The notes: a model not told the origin generated them from the letters alone. Positions 17,901 through 26,211 are shown, numbered from the stretch's first letter. The stretch: DNA of 53,824 bases from Sphingomonas aurea (GCF_030678875.1 NZ_JAUUDS010000014.1:1-53824); one strand, 5' to 3'. A program made the numbers and translations.

Positions 17901-18639
17901 CGCCTATGTGGTAGCTGCGACCATCTACAGTGTCCTGAACAGGAACACCGAAGCGATGGGGGCGTATGACAAGGCCATAGCGCTCAAGCCCGAGGCATAT
18001 GTCTACCTCAATCGCAGCATGCGACGGCCCAGGACGGATATCGCAGGTCGCCGGGCAGATCTCGACGCTGCCCTGAAGCTTGAGCCGGGTTTCACAGCGG
18101 CCATCGCGGAAGAGGCGAGTCTGCAGGCAGACAGCGGTAACCTGCCGGAAGCGATCTCGACCTATTCATCCGCTCTCGCGAAGACGCCAGACGATCTCTA
18201 CATGCTCATGGGACGCGGTATCGCCTACGCGCGCGCAGGTGACATGGTCCATGCCGAAGCCGACTTTCAACGGGCAAGAGGCAAGGCATCCGAACCGTTT
18301 ATGTTCAACAACATGTGCTGGGCAAAGGCGACCGCCGGCGTGGCACTGCAATCGGCACTGGCCGACTGTGATGCGGCACTCGCCAAGGCACCCGACATGG
18401 CCGGCTTTCTCGATAGCCGGGGCCTGGTTCTGCTCCGTTTGGGTAGGCTCGATGACGCCATAGCCGACTATGACAAAGCGCTGGCAAAGGGCCCCAGCCT
18501 GTCCTCATCGCTGTTCGGCCGGGCGGTAGCATGGGCGCGAAAGGGCGATCCGGCAAAGTCCGAGAGCGATGCTGCGGCGGCCACGAAAATCGATCCGGGC
18601 GTTCGGGCAGACTTCGAACGCTATGGCATCAAACTGTAA
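14983..18639 (+). CDS. DUF3857/transglutaminase-like protein with long TPR array
   Basis: The 1218-aa protein has a signal peptide (MKLFLVALVVTSALTSVAYA), a DUF3857-type beta domain to about residue 230 and a transglutaminase-like core. That core has Cys in RRYGDCKGKTALLLAL near residue 331, His in ELFNHVLIRA near 374 and Asp in TYWLDGTRTG near 389. About fifteen TPR-type repeats follow from about residue 660 to the end (KAIELDP, KALQREPDN and DKALSFEPKN repeats). The triad looks complete, so it may be a periplasmic peptidase or crosslinker bound to partners by the TPRs. Fusion to such a long TPR array is unusual. The ATG follows a run of eight G at about 14972-14979 rather than a normal ribosome-binding site. 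Confidence 0.75.
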   Translation: MKLFLVALVVTSALTSVAYAADKPAIGPAPAWVKPVVPLPPPAKPDEAPVRILLSDQQIALEPGRQTIYSETLLKIQTPQGLAAGNISLPWRPDTDVLTVHKLLIRRGDQTIDVLRSGQTFTVLRREQNLESATLDGVLTANIQPEGLQVGDTLELAASVSSSDPTLKGHVEQIAGSWNDFPIGRAHLRMQWPTSLPVRLRQTASLPALKPVKTGDTAAVELSLDNLEPLVPPKGAPLRYRTGRLVEVTDYASWTDLGALMAPLYEKAAQIPATGPLRSELDRIQSLSADPEVRAAAALALVQDRVRYVALAMGAGGYVPADAETTWSRRYGDCKGKTALLLALLHAMGIAAEPVAVSTTYGDGLDARLPMVELFNHVLIRASIAGQTYWLDGTRTGDTGLDRLTTPNVGWGLPLVKKDAALVRMVPEPLAIPTQDTSIRIDASAGISAPAPTRIVMILRGDDAIGMSAVLANLAGEARDRALRDYWKDQYDFIDVKTTSSVFDPKTGEQRLTMEGVAKMDWSSGSYQTDGTSVGYRADFNRDPGPDRDAPFAIPYPTFARTTETIILPKGRGDFKLGTGLEVDQTTAGVQYRRHAGIKDDVFTIEKTERSVAPEFPAKDAPAAQAALRTLAERTANLRKPLGYERSEAEVAAARASTPSNAFEYGSRASLFVDQGMRKEALADYSKAIELDPTSFWALSNRGITRIQEGDLAGARADLDKAESLDPTYVQIFIGRGMLADAEHRPKDAIDAYTKALQREPDNGYALVQRAAAYAALGDRDRAIADRTAKVNADMAANPDTAFPYLDRGNLMLDIGRFDDAIRDFDKALSFEPKNALALADRGMAQAWKGNLDAASNDLDAAFAIDPKNVVALRGRGLVAQRKGAWGDAVAAYTSALQLEPSSSFALGHRAEVARATGDNEAALRDAAAAIQQQPDWIDLYLLRANILRSQGKQDETLAEARAVTAANPGNNYAYVVAATIYSVLNRNTEAMGAYDKAIALKPEAYVYLNRSMRRPRTDIAGRRADLDAALKLEPGFTAAIAEEASLQADSGNLPEAISTYSSALAKTPDDLYMLMGRGIAYARAGDMVHAEADFQRARGKASEPFMFNNMCWAKATAGVALQSALADCDAALAKAPDMAGFLDSRGLVLLRLGRLDDAIADYDKALAKGPSLSSSLFGRAVAWARKGDPAKSESDAAAATKIDPGVRADFERYGIKL

Positions 18640-19677
18640 TCATGCTGGTCGAGCTAGCATTCCGTCCTCGGTTGGAACCAGTCCCGTACAGCGCATGACC
18701 CCGAACCGCAGCCGCGTCTCCGCGCGATAGAGGGCGCCGGGGTCGAGGCGGGTGGTGGGGAAGTCGGGGCGGTTGCAGGCGTCGGGCCAGGCTTGCGCTT
18801 CCAGGCAGAGGCCGGTGTGGGGCTGGGGCAGCCAGCCGCCCGTGTAGAGCTGCAGGCCGGGCTGGTCGGTGGTGACGGTCAGGGTGCGGCCGCTGGCGGG
18901 ATGGTGGAGCCACGCCGCCTCGCGCATTCCCCGGCCGGGCAGGCCGTAATTGTGGTTATAGCCGCGGCCCAGGCGCAGTTGCTCATCATCCACCGCCAGC
19001 GCCTCGCCGATCGGGCGGCTCCGCGTGAAGTCGAAGGGGGTGCCGGCGACCGGCTGCGGCGTGCCGGGCAGCTGGGCGGGGTCGACCGGCAGATAGGCGT
19101 CGGCGGCGATGCGCAGGTGATGGTCGGCGATACTGTCGGGGCCGTCGGCGCGGCCGGACAGGTTGAAATAGCCGTGCGAGACGAGGTTCACATGGGTCGG
19201 GCGGGTCGTCGTCGCGGTGTAGACGATCGCCAGCTCGGTGCCGGTCAGGGTGAAGGCGGCGGTGGCGGTCAGCGCGCCGGGATAGCCCTGGTCGCCGTCG
19301 GGGCTGTGGTGGCTGAGGATGACGTGCGTCGCGTCCGCTTCTACCAGCTCCCACAGCGCGCGGTCGAAGCCGAGGGGGCCGCCATGGCGCTGGTTGGCGC
19401 CCTCGTTGGCGGCGAGCGGGTAGCGGATGCCGTCGAGGGTGAAGGCGGCGCCGGCGATGCGGTTGGCGACCCGGCCGCAGGTGGCGCCGAGATAGGCGCC
19501 ACCCCCCTGCCCCGCCTCGACCAGGTAATCCGCCGGATCGTCGAAGCCGAGCAGGACGCGGGCGGGGCGGCCGTCGCGATCGGGCGCGTCGATCCGGGTC
19601 AGGCGCGCGCCATAGTCGGTGAGGCGGACCGTGACGCCGCTGGCACCGGTCAGGGTGAAGAGGCGGGGGGTGGGCAC
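18640..19677 (-). CDS. galM: Aldose 1-epimerase (galactose mutarotase)
   Basis: The 345-aa protein shows GGAYLGATCGRVANRIAGAA, NQRHGGPLGFD (first catalytic His, near residue 94), HVNLVSHGYFNLSG (second His near 168) and LCLEAQAWPD (catalytic Glu near 292). It interconverts alpha and beta galactose, fitting the alpha-galactosidase upstream. I prefer GTG 19677 to ATG 19704, because AGAGGAG lies 6 bases before the GTG and the ATG lies inside a REP-like hairpin. The gene ends one base after the TPR protein stop, on the opposite strand. Confidence 0.9.
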   Translation of the reverse strand: MPTPRLFTLTGASGVTVRLTDYGARLTRIDAPDRDGRPARVLLGFDDPADYLVEAGQGGGAYLGATCGRVANRIAGAAFTLDGIRYPLAANEGANQRHGGPLGFDRALWELVEADATHVILSHHSPDGDQGYPGALTATAAFTLTGTELAIVYTATTTRPTHVNLVSHGYFNLSGRADGPDSIADHHLRIAADAYLPVDPAQLPGTPQPVAGTPFDFTRSRPIGEALAVDDEQLRLGRGYNHNYGLPGRGMREAAWLHHPASGRTLTVTTDQPGLQLYTGGWLPQPHTGLCLEAQAWPDACNRPDFPTTRLDPGALYRAETRLRFGVMRCTGLVPTEDGMLARPA

Positions 19678-19698
19678 CTGTGCTCCTCTATCCTTCCT

Positions 19699-19726
19699 CG
19701 TCATTCCCGCGCAGGCGGGGATGACG
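19699..19726. repeat. REP-like hairpin
   Basis: CGTCATTCCCGC and GCGGGGATGACG pair around CGCAG-type loop bases. It separates galM from the alpha-galactosidase gene and may attenuate read-through or protect the upstream mRNA end. Confidence 0.65.
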
Positions 19727-19752
19727 GCAGGGGTGATGGCTCCCCCCTCCCC

Positions 19753-21972
19753 TCACCGCACCCGCGTCAGGATCATCCCCACGCCCTGGAAGTCGCCGCG
19801 CAGCGTCAGGTCGACGCCGTGGTTCATCCAGTAGGCGCCCGACGCCTGGGGCGGGATGGTGGCGGGGAGCGGGGTCGCGTCCATCGCCTCGATCCGGTAG
19901 CGGGCGTCGGGGTCGAGGCCGCGCAGCGTGATCGTCGGCATCACGTCGAACTTGTGGGTCGATCCGATCAGGGTGAACAGCGCCGCCTGGCTCTTGTCGG
20001 CCGCGACATAGAGGTTGGTCCAGCGCGCGTCCGCCTCGTCCGCGCGGTTGAGGCGATAGAGGTCGCCGCGCTGCACCGTCTCGCGGATCCGCTTGTACGA
20101 GGCGACATAGTAGCGCGCGGTCGCCATCTCCGCCTCGCCCCATTTGTTCAGGTTGGTGCCGATGCCCAGCCCCCCCTGCATCGCCGACAGGAAGCGGAAG
20201 GACAGGGTCGTCTGGCGGTTGTTGACCCAGTTGGGGCTGTCGGTCACCCACGCCATCATCGCGGCCGGCGCATAGGCCTGGGTGAAGCCGTCCTGGATCA
20301 TCAGCCGGTCGAACGGGTCGGTATTGTCCGACGGCCAGACCTGGTCGGTGCGCGACATGATGCCGAGGTCGACGCGGCCCCCGCCCCCGGAACAGCTCTC
20401 GATCTCCAGCCCCGGATGGCGTTTCCGCAGCTCGTCGATGATCCAGTAGAGATTGCGGACATAGGCGACGTAGATGGTCTGCTGGTCGTTCACGTCGGCA
20501 TCGGGCCAGCCGGGTTCGGACCAGTTGCGGTTATAGTCCCATTTCAGAAAGGCGATGTCGTTCTTGGTGACGAGGTCGTCGAGGACCTGGAGGACATGGT
20601 CGCGCACGTCGGTCCGCGCGAGGTTCAGGACCAGCTGGTTGCGCCCCTCGGTCTGTGGCCGCGCCTTGAACTGCATCGCCCAGTCGGGATGCGCGCGATA
20701 GAGGTCGCTGTCGGGGTTTATCATCTCGGGCTCGACCCACAGGCCGAAATCCATGCCGAGCGATTTGACCCGGTCGATCAGGGGCTTCAGGCCGTTGGGG
20801 AACTTGGTCGGGTTGACCGTCCAGTCGCCCAGGCCCGCCTTGTCGCTGTTGCGCGCGCCGAACCAGCCATCGTCCATCACGAAGCGCTCGACGCCCAGTT
20901 TCGCGGCCCGCTCGGCGAGCGCCAGCTGCCCGGCCTCGTCGACCTTGAACTCGGTCGCCTCCCAGCTGTTGTAGAGGACCTTGCGCAAGGGGGGCAGCTT
21001 CTGCCCCTCGCGGTGCGGCAGGATCTGCTCGCGCTGGAAGCGGTGGAACAGGCGCGAGGCGCCGCCCCGCCCCTCGTTCGAGAAGCCGGTGTAGAAGATC
21101 GGCGTCGCCATCGTCGCGCCGGGCCGCAGGCGATAGGCGAAGTCGAACGGGTTGTAGCCGCCCGTCACCCGGATGCGGCCGGTGACGTCCTGGTCGAAGG
21201 TCATCCGCCACGACCCGCTCCACGCCAAAGCGCCGATCCAGGCGGGGCCGTTCTCTTCGGTGGTGTCGCCGCGGGTGATGGTGAACCAGGGATTGTTCTG
21301 GCTGCCGGTCGAGCCGCGCCGGCTTTCGAGCACGGTCGAGCCGGCGGTCAGCGCGCGGTCCTGCAGCGTCCACTCCGCCGCCCAGCGCCCGGTCGAGTAA
21401 TGGAGGCGATAGTCATAGGCGACCGGCAGCGTGTAGCCGGCGCCCGCCGCCTGGTCGACGCGAACGTCGGTCTGCCCACGGTTCTCGATCGTCGCGGTGC
21501 GCGCGATCACCCCGGTTTCGGGATCGATGCGATAGATCAGCGTGACCCAGAGCGGCCGGTCGAGGTCGCTCAGCGTCACCCGCACCTCGTCCTTGGCGAT
21601 CTGGTGGCTGCGATAATAGAGGACCAGGTCGCGGTTGCCGTCGGCATAGGTGACCTTCAGCGCCGGCTCGGCATAGAGGCCCCCGCCCTGCCCCGCATAT
21701 TCCTGCGGCACGACGTTCGCCGCCACGTCGAACCCCGACAGGCCCGACAGCTCGGGCGCGGCGAGCGGCGCCTTGTCGGGCAGGCGCTTGCCCCAATAGA
21801 CCGACTGGAGGATGCCGGACGCGTTGATCTTGAACGCGTAGGTGACCTCTCCGCCGTCGAGCCGGAACATCTTGTTGGCGGCATCGTAGCTGGCCTGTGC
21901 GGCCGCCATCCCCGGCACCATCCCCACCCCGGCCAGCAGCATCGCCCGCAACAGTTTCCGCATCGTCCTCAA
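19753..21972 (-). CDS. Secreted GH36 alpha-galactosidase
   Basis: The 739-aa protein begins with a signal peptide (MRKLLRAMLLAGVGMVPGMA then AAQA). It carries the GH36 signature: YNSWEATEF, FVMDDGWFGAR, LWVEPEMINPDSDLY, FLKWDYNRN with the catalytic nucleophile Asp near residue 478, and the acid/base Asp in WPSDNTDP near 547. It removes terminal alpha-galactose from oligosaccharides or polymers. The length is normal for the family. Together with galM it forms a galactoside-use pair in the same direction. Confidence 0.93.
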   Translation of the reverse strand: MRTMRKLLRAMLLAGVGMVPGMAAAQASYDAANKMFRLDGGEVTYAFKINASGILQSVYWGKRLPDKAPLAAPELSGLSGFDVAANVVPQEYAGQGGGLYAEPALKVTYADGNRDLVLYYRSHQIAKDEVRVTLSDLDRPLWVTLIYRIDPETGVIARTATIENRGQTDVRVDQAAGAGYTLPVAYDYRLHYSTGRWAAEWTLQDRALTAGSTVLESRRGSTGSQNNPWFTITRGDTTEENGPAWIGALAWSGSWRMTFDQDVTGRIRVTGGYNPFDFAYRLRPGATMATPIFYTGFSNEGRGGASRLFHRFQREQILPHREGQKLPPLRKVLYNSWEATEFKVDEAGQLALAERAAKLGVERFVMDDGWFGARNSDKAGLGDWTVNPTKFPNGLKPLIDRVKSLGMDFGLWVEPEMINPDSDLYRAHPDWAMQFKARPQTEGRNQLVLNLARTDVRDHVLQVLDDLVTKNDIAFLKWDYNRNWSEPGWPDADVNDQQTIYVAYVRNLYWIIDELRKRHPGLEIESCSGGGGRVDLGIMSRTDQVWPSDNTDPFDRLMIQDGFTQAYAPAAMMAWVTDSPNWVNNRQTTLSFRFLSAMQGGLGIGTNLNKWGEAEMATARYYVASYKRIRETVQRGDLYRLNRADEADARWTNLYVAADKSQAALFTLIGSTHKFDVMPTITLRGLDPDARYRIEAMDATPLPATIPPQASGAYWMNHGVDLTLRGDFQGVGMILTRVR

Positions 21973-22041
21973 CCTTCTGTGTCGTTGGTGATCGTGTAGC
22001 CGGACGACGGGAGGAGCGGAAGTGTTATGTAATATATATAG

Positions 22042-22073
22042 CTGCTACGCGTCGACGTGTCGACATGTCGGGC
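22042..22073. repeat. Octamer array 4
   Basis: Units in phase are CTGCTACG, CGTCGACG, TGTCGACA (22058-22065, perfect) and TGTCGGGC. The array lies between the alpha-galactosidase start and the end of the lipoprotein gene, next to an A+T-rich stretch (22025-22040). Confidence 0.6.
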
Positions 22074-22103
22074 GGATCTGTGCCCCGATCCGGGAAGGCC
22101 GGA

Positions 22104-23921
22104 TCAGCAGGGCGACCCGCCATCCTGGTTGCCCGACAGCGTGTAGTTATAGGTCCGCGCGCCCGCCTGGCTGGTCGGGTCGCAGGCCGTGGCCGATCCG
22201 GTCCGCGGCGTCGCGCCCTCGATCCGGACGCTATAGGGGAAGCGGGTGCCGGTCACCGGCCGGCCGTTCACCTGCCAGCCCAGCGTCTCGTAGACATAAG
22301 GGGTCGCGGTGACGGCGAGGTAGAGGCTGGTGCCGGCGGACGGCGCCAGCGTCGCGGTGGCGCTCCCCTGCCCGACGACCGCGGCGAGCGGCGCATAGGT
22401 CGGCCGGCCGCTGGCATCCACCGCCACCAGGGTGAAGCGCCACGCCGCCTGGTTGGCGGTCGTGCCCCCGGTCAGCGTCACCTTCACCTGCGCGGCCGAG
22501 GGTGTCAGCGGCACCAGGTGCGTGCCCCATTGCAGCAGCGGGCGCTGCGCCGGCGGAGCCCAGGTCTGGCCGTCGCTGCCGCTCGCCGCCAGGGGCGTGT
22601 AGAAGTGCGCCAGCCAGGTGGTGGTGCGGGTCGCACGCAGCTGGTCGAGCATGGCGCGCTGGTTCTGGAAGTCCATCGCCGCCAGCCGCGCGCCGTACCA
22701 GCCGGCATCGTCGGCGAACGAGGCGAAGCCGTTGGGATAGACCCCCGCCGCCTGTGCCAGCCGGACAAAGGCGGGCAGGTAATCCTCCTGCGTCGCCCCG
22801 TTGGCGTCGCGCCGGTTGCGCAGCCAGGTGCCGAACACGAACGGCCGGGTGTCGTCCTTCTCGAACAGATAGGTGAAGATCGGCCAGGCGCCGTAGCGCG
22901 CCGGCGAGAACAGGAAGCCGTTTTCCAGCTGGTTCAGATAGGCCGCGCCGAAGCCGTCGAAGCTGGGGCTGAGCGCGACGGCGTTCCATTCCGCCCCCGT
23001 CTCCCAGATCATGCCGGCATCGCCCTTGTCGCGGAAGCCGCCCGAATAGAACTGGATCATGTGGCCGAGTTCATGGACCACGGCGCTCGCCCCCTTGGTG
23101 ACGGCCCAGGCCGATATCGCCATCGTCTCGGCCGCGCTGGCGCCGCAGTCCGACAGGTCGTCGCCGCTCGTCACCGGGCGGCCGGTGCCGCACAGATAGA
23201 TGTCGAGCTTCTGCCGGTCGGCCGCGTCGGCGAACGGCATCGGCGCGCCCAGCACGTCGCGGTTGATGAGCCACGCCGCCTCCAGCCACGCGCCCGTCTC
23301 GCGCAGCACCTGATCCATGCCGCGCCCCTGCCCGGCGATCGCGGTATAGAAGCTGCCCCGGGTGTCGCCGCCATACCAGATCGCGAAATGCTGGGTCTGA
23401 TAGACGCTGATCCGGCCCTGCTGGACCAGCGCGGCGGTGGACTGGCCGCTACGCTCGACCAGCCGGTAGCTGGCGGTATCCGGCACCGACGCATGCGCCG
23501 CGACCTGCGCATCGATCAGCGCGCGGTCGGCATCGGCGAAGCTCTCGGCGCGGAACTGGCGGCGACAGCCATCCTCCAGCTCGAGGATCACGGTCCGCCG
23601 CGCGTCGCCATAATCCTCGCCATAAGCCTGGACGAGCCGCGCCTGGAAGGGCGCACCGACGGCGGTGCCCGGCGTCTCGAGCGGATAATTACGCTCGGTG
23701 GTGGCGAGCGGGGTCCAGCTGCGCAGGTCGGCACGGCCCCAGGGTTCGCGCTGCGACCGGCTCTGGCAACCGAGCGTCGTCGCGGCGGGCGTCGGCGTGG
23801 GCGTGGGAGCGGGCGTCGGGGTGGGGACGGCCCCGGTCGGCGGTGCCGCGCCGTCCCCGCCGCCCCCGCATCCTGCCAGGAGCGCCAGCAGTGCCGTCCC
23901 CGAAACCAAAGCCTTGCGCAC
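22104..23921 (-). CDS. Lipoprotein, putative zinc metallopeptidase (DUF6055-like)
   Basis: The 605-aa protein begins with a lipoprotein signal ending LLALLAGC, followed by a glycine and a (PT)n linker. In the middle it has HFAIWYGGD and AVVHELGHMIQFYSGG, an HExxH-type zinc motif near residue 283, then MIWETGAEWNAVAL, where the Glu could be the third ligand. A beta-rich C-terminal part ends with an unusual Cys. This fits DUF6055-type secreted metallopeptidases; the substrate is unknown. The start is GTG 23921, because AGGAGG lies 6 bases upstream. The lipid anchor suggests action at the outer membrane. Confidence 0.75.
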   Translation of the reverse strand: MRKALVSGTALLALLAGCGGGGDGAAPPTGAVPTPTPAPTPTPTPAATTLGCQSRSQREPWGRADLRSWTPLATTERNYPLETPGTAVGAPFQARLVQAYGEDYGDARRTVILELEDGCRRQFRAESFADADRALIDAQVAAHASVPDTASYRLVERSGQSTAALVQQGRISVYQTQHFAIWYGGDTRGSFYTAIAGQGRGMDQVLRETGAWLEAAWLINRDVLGAPMPFADAADRQKLDIYLCGTGRPVTSGDDLSDCGASAAETMAISAWAVTKGASAVVHELGHMIQFYSGGFRDKGDAGMIWETGAEWNAVALSPSFDGFGAAYLNQLENGFLFSPARYGAWPIFTYLFEKDDTRPFVFGTWLRNRRDANGATQEDYLPAFVRLAQAAGVYPNGFASFADDAGWYGARLAAMDFQNQRAMLDQLRATRTTTWLAHFYTPLAASGSDGQTWAPPAQRPLLQWGTHLVPLTPSAAQVKVTLTGGTTANQAAWRFTLVAVDASGRPTYAPLAAVVGQGSATATLAPSAGTSLYLAVTATPYVYETLGWQVNGRPVTGTRFPYSVRIEGATPRTGSATACDPTSQAGARTYNYTLSGNQDGGSPC

Positions 23922-24108
23922 GCTGTCCTCCTGTCCCCGCCCGGCGGGCATCATAGGCAGGAGGACCGGCCGATCGATGAACGGCGGGACAGGTTTTCAG
24001 CATTGATCGGAACCGCTTACAGACGGCAGCGGCCTGTATGGCGATATGCCTGCCCCGTCTGTACCCTTGACCGGGAGGGCTGCGATCCGGGCGACAACCG
24101 ATCCGGAT

Positions 24109-24140
24109 GCTCGACACGTAGACTTGTAGACACGTCAGAA
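24109..24140. repeat. Octamer array 5
   Basis: Four octamers in exact phase: GCTCGACA, CGTAGACT, TGTAGACA and CGTCAGAA. They make two head-to-tail 16-bp imperfect palindromes. The array lies in the gap between the lipoprotein gene start and the end of brnA; the rest of that gap (24001-24215) shows no gene. Confidence 0.6.
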
Positions 24141-24215
24141 TGCCGATGCCCCATCCGCGTCCGGCAGTTCGCACCGAGGCGACGAAGGGCGTTCTGGCGG
24201 CTTGCCGGTCGCGCT

Positions 24216-24446
24216 CTAGATCTGCCCAGCCGCTACCAGTCGGCCCAGCACGGCGTTCACGCGGGTCTGCCAGCCGGGCCCGCTGCCGCGCAGATGCTCG
24301 ACCGTCGCCGCATCCAGGCGAATCTTGACCTCCACCTTGGGAGTTTCCAGTTTCGGACGGCCGCGCCGTGACGGCGTCATGCCGGCCATGAACGCCGCAT
24401 CCAGAGACGGGTTGTCGTCATGGATCTCGGGATCAAATTTGGCCAT
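24216..24446 (-). CDS. brnA: BrnA-type antitoxin
   Basis: The 76-aa protein ends with RGRPKLETPKVEVKIRLDAA, then TVEHLRGSGPGWQTRVNAVL, matching the C-terminal ribbon-helix-helix part of BrnA antitoxins (RGRPK-x7-V-I-RLD and GPGWQTR-N-x-L). It would neutralise BrnT and repress the operon. Its ATG overlaps the end of the toxin frame by 14 bases. The partner toxin is frameshifted, so this is an orphan antitoxin. Confidence 0.85.
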   Translation of the reverse strand: MAKFDPEIHDDNPSLDAAFMAGMTPSRRGRPKLETPKVEVKIRLDAATVEHLRGSGPGWQTRVNAVLGRLVAAGQI

Positions 24447-24707
24447 GGTAGAACCTCACCTCGTGCTTGGCGGCAGGACGCAGGCTGATGGCAAGCACCG
24501 CATTCTCGTGAGAGCCTTCGGCGAACACCAGCACGTGCAGGCGATCGCCGATCAAACCCAGCGCAACGAACCGGACCTCTCCGTAATCGAAACGGTCATC
24601 CTCTCGCTCCAACGCCGTGTCCCAATCGAAACCTTCCGCACCCGCAGCGATATGCCGTGCTTGGCGGCGTTGACGCGGTCCTTGGCCGGGTCAAACTCGA
24701 TCTCCAT
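24433..24707 (-). pseudogene. brnT: Frameshifted BrnT-type toxin
   Basis: From ATG 24707 the frame reads MEIEFDPAKDRVNAAKHGIS. After a frameshift near 24645 it continues AEGFDWDTALEREDDRFDYG, EVRFVALGLIGDRLHVLVF and AVLAISLRPAAKHEVRFYHG. These are the BrnT family blocks (E-x-D-x-x-K-x-x-x-N-x-x-KHG and the RPA-x-x-x-E-x-x-x-Y end). The 275-base span is not a multiple of three, in line with one lost base. BrnT is an RNase-type toxin; this copy should be inactive unless the shift is a sequencing error. Confidence 0.8.
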
Positions 24708-24765
24708 GAGTTTTCGTACACCCATTTAATGGGGTTGGCAATGACTGTCGTACGCCCTGATCCTC

Positions 24766-24789
24766 GACCTGTAGACATGTCTACAGGTC
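24766..24789. repeat. Octamer array 6, a perfect 24-bp palindrome
   Basis: GACCTGTAGACA followed by its exact reverse complement TGTCTACAGGTC spans 24766-24789. It overlaps the stop codon of the phosphodiesterase gene by two bases. It is the most symmetric member of the octamer family. Confidence 0.75.
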
Positions 24790-26119
24790 AGAAGGCCGGT
24801 GCCACCTCCGCGTCGGGCAGCTTCGCGCCGAGGCGGCGGGCGATTGCAGGGGCGATGGCGCGCATGTCGACGACGCCGAGGTCGCGACCGGGCGCGATGC
24901 CGGGGCCGGCGACGATCAGGGTCGAGCGCATCGCCGGGTCCGACGGGAGATAGCCGTGCATGCCCTTGTAGACCGCGGGAGCCTCTATGGCCGCGGCGGG
25001 ATCGCGGCCGGTCTGGGCGCCGGGCCGGAACGCGACGAAGAAGCTCGCCTCGCTGGCGCCGCCTGCCTTTGCGAGTTCGGCGCGGTCGAGGATGCGGGCG
25101 ATGTGGTAGCGGGGATCGGCCGCCATCGTCGCCAGCAGGGCGCGCGTCCGGGCGAGCAGGGCTGCGTCGTCGGGGCGGGCGAGGCGGATCGCGGCGGTGC
25201 CGCCCGCCAGCCAGGGCATTGCCTGCCACGACGCGACCTTGCCCTTGGCATCGAGGGTGATGAGCCCGGCCTCGATAAAGGGGCGGAACAGGTTGATGTC
25301 GGTCGAGACGGCCGAGAAGCCGTGGTCGGACACCAGCACCACGGTGACGTCGGGCATCGCCGCACGCGCGGCCTTCACCAGCTGGCCGACCAGCGCGTCG
25401 GTCGCCTGGATCGCGGCGTTCGCGCCCGGCGAGCCAGGGCCATCGGCGTGCTCGGCATGGTCGATCCCGGCGAGATAGACGGTGGTCAGCTGCGGCTTTT
25501 CCGCCAGCAGCGCGCTGGCAAAGCGGACGCGCTGCGCGTCGCCCGCGACGCTCTCGTCGATCCCCTGCGGATAGGGGGCGCCGACCTGTTTCTCCAGCCG
25601 GGCGACAAGGCCCGGGGTGGCGAGCGCGGTCAGCAGCTTGGCGTCGTCGGCGGTGCCGGTGCGCCAGATCTGCGGCAGGTTTTCATCGATGCCGGTCGCA
25701 CCGACCGAGACCGGCCAGTGGATGTTCGCGGTCCTGAGCCCCGCGGCGTGCGCGGCCTGCCACAGCGTCGGCACGCGGATATCGGCCGCGTACCAGTACC
25801 AGCCGGTCTGGTTCTTCTGCTCGGGATCGAAGGTCAGGTTGTTCGAGATGCCGTGTTTGGCCGGTGACACGCCGGTGATGAGCGTGGTGTGGCTGGGATA
25901 GGTGAGGGTGGGCAGCACGCCGACCACCCCCTCGGCATGCGCGCCCTCGGCCGCCAGCGCGGTGAGGTGGGGGAGGGCGAGGCCGCGTGTCCGCGCCTGC
26001 GTGACGTCGCCGGGTCGGAGGCCGTCGAGCGAAATGAGGAGGACGGGGGAGGCGTGCGCCGTGGTGGGGGAGGCGGTGGCGGTCAGGAAGGCGGCGAGGG
26101 TGAGGGCAATGGCTTTCAT
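24788..26119 (-). CDS. Secreted alkaline phosphatase-superfamily nucleotide pyrophosphatase/phosphodiesterase
   Basis: The 443-aa protein begins with a signal peptide (MKAIALTLAAFLTATASPTTAHA). It has LLISLDGLRPGD (metal Asp), PTLTYPSHTTLITG near residues 71-84 with the nucleophile Thr, NHxx-type GIDHAEHADGPGS and VLVSDHGFSAV, together the two-metal site of ENPP-type phosphodiesterases. These hydrolyse nucleotides or phosphodiesters in the periplasm. I chose ATG 26119, preceded by GGGAGC; the longer frame to 26248 only reads through a REP-like repeat. Confidence 0.9.
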   Translation of the reverse strand: MKAIALTLAAFLTATASPTTAHASPVLLISLDGLRPGDVTQARTRGLALPHLTALAAEGAHAEGVVGVLPTLTYPSHTTLITGVSPAKHGISNNLTFDPEQKNQTGWYWYAADIRVPTLWQAAHAAGLRTANIHWPVSVGATGIDENLPQIWRTGTADDAKLLTALATPGLVARLEKQVGAPYPQGIDESVAGDAQRVRFASALLAEKPQLTTVYLAGIDHAEHADGPGSPGANAAIQATDALVGQLVKAARAAMPDVTVVLVSDHGFSAVSTDINLFRPFIEAGLITLDAKGKVASWQAMPWLAGGTAAIRLARPDDAALLARTRALLATMAADPRYHIARILDRAELAKAGGASEASFFVAFRPGAQTGRDPAAAIEAPAVYKGMHGYLPSDPAMRSTLIVAGPGIAPGRDLGVVDMRAIAPAIARRLGAKLPDAEVAPAF

Positions 26120-26120
26120 C

Positions 26121-26211
26121 GTGCTCCCGCGCAGGCGGGAGCCCAGTGCCTGCGCCGCGGCACGTCCGCGCGGGTGCCGAAGATACTGGGTCCCCGCCTG
26201 CGCGGGGACAC
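26121..26211. repeat. REP-like inverted pair upstream of the phosphodiesterase gene
   Basis: GTGCTCCCGCGCAGGCGGGA continuing to GCCCAGT at 26121-26147 is largely complementary to ACTGGGTCCCCGCCTGCGCG continuing to GGACAC at 26185-26211. Each arm can also fold on its own. It lies 2 bases upstream of the start codon, within the 5' untranslated region. Confidence 0.7.

Noticed and set aside
18793..21999. Long plus-strand frame (1068 aa) over galM and the alpha-galactosidase
   Set aside because: It is antisense to two well-recognised genes and has the repetitive V-G-D-R composition of shadow frames.
21897..24371. Long plus-strand frame (824 aa) over the lipoprotein gene
   Set aside because: It is antisense to a protein with a lipobox and HELGH motif, and ends in unrelated sequence.
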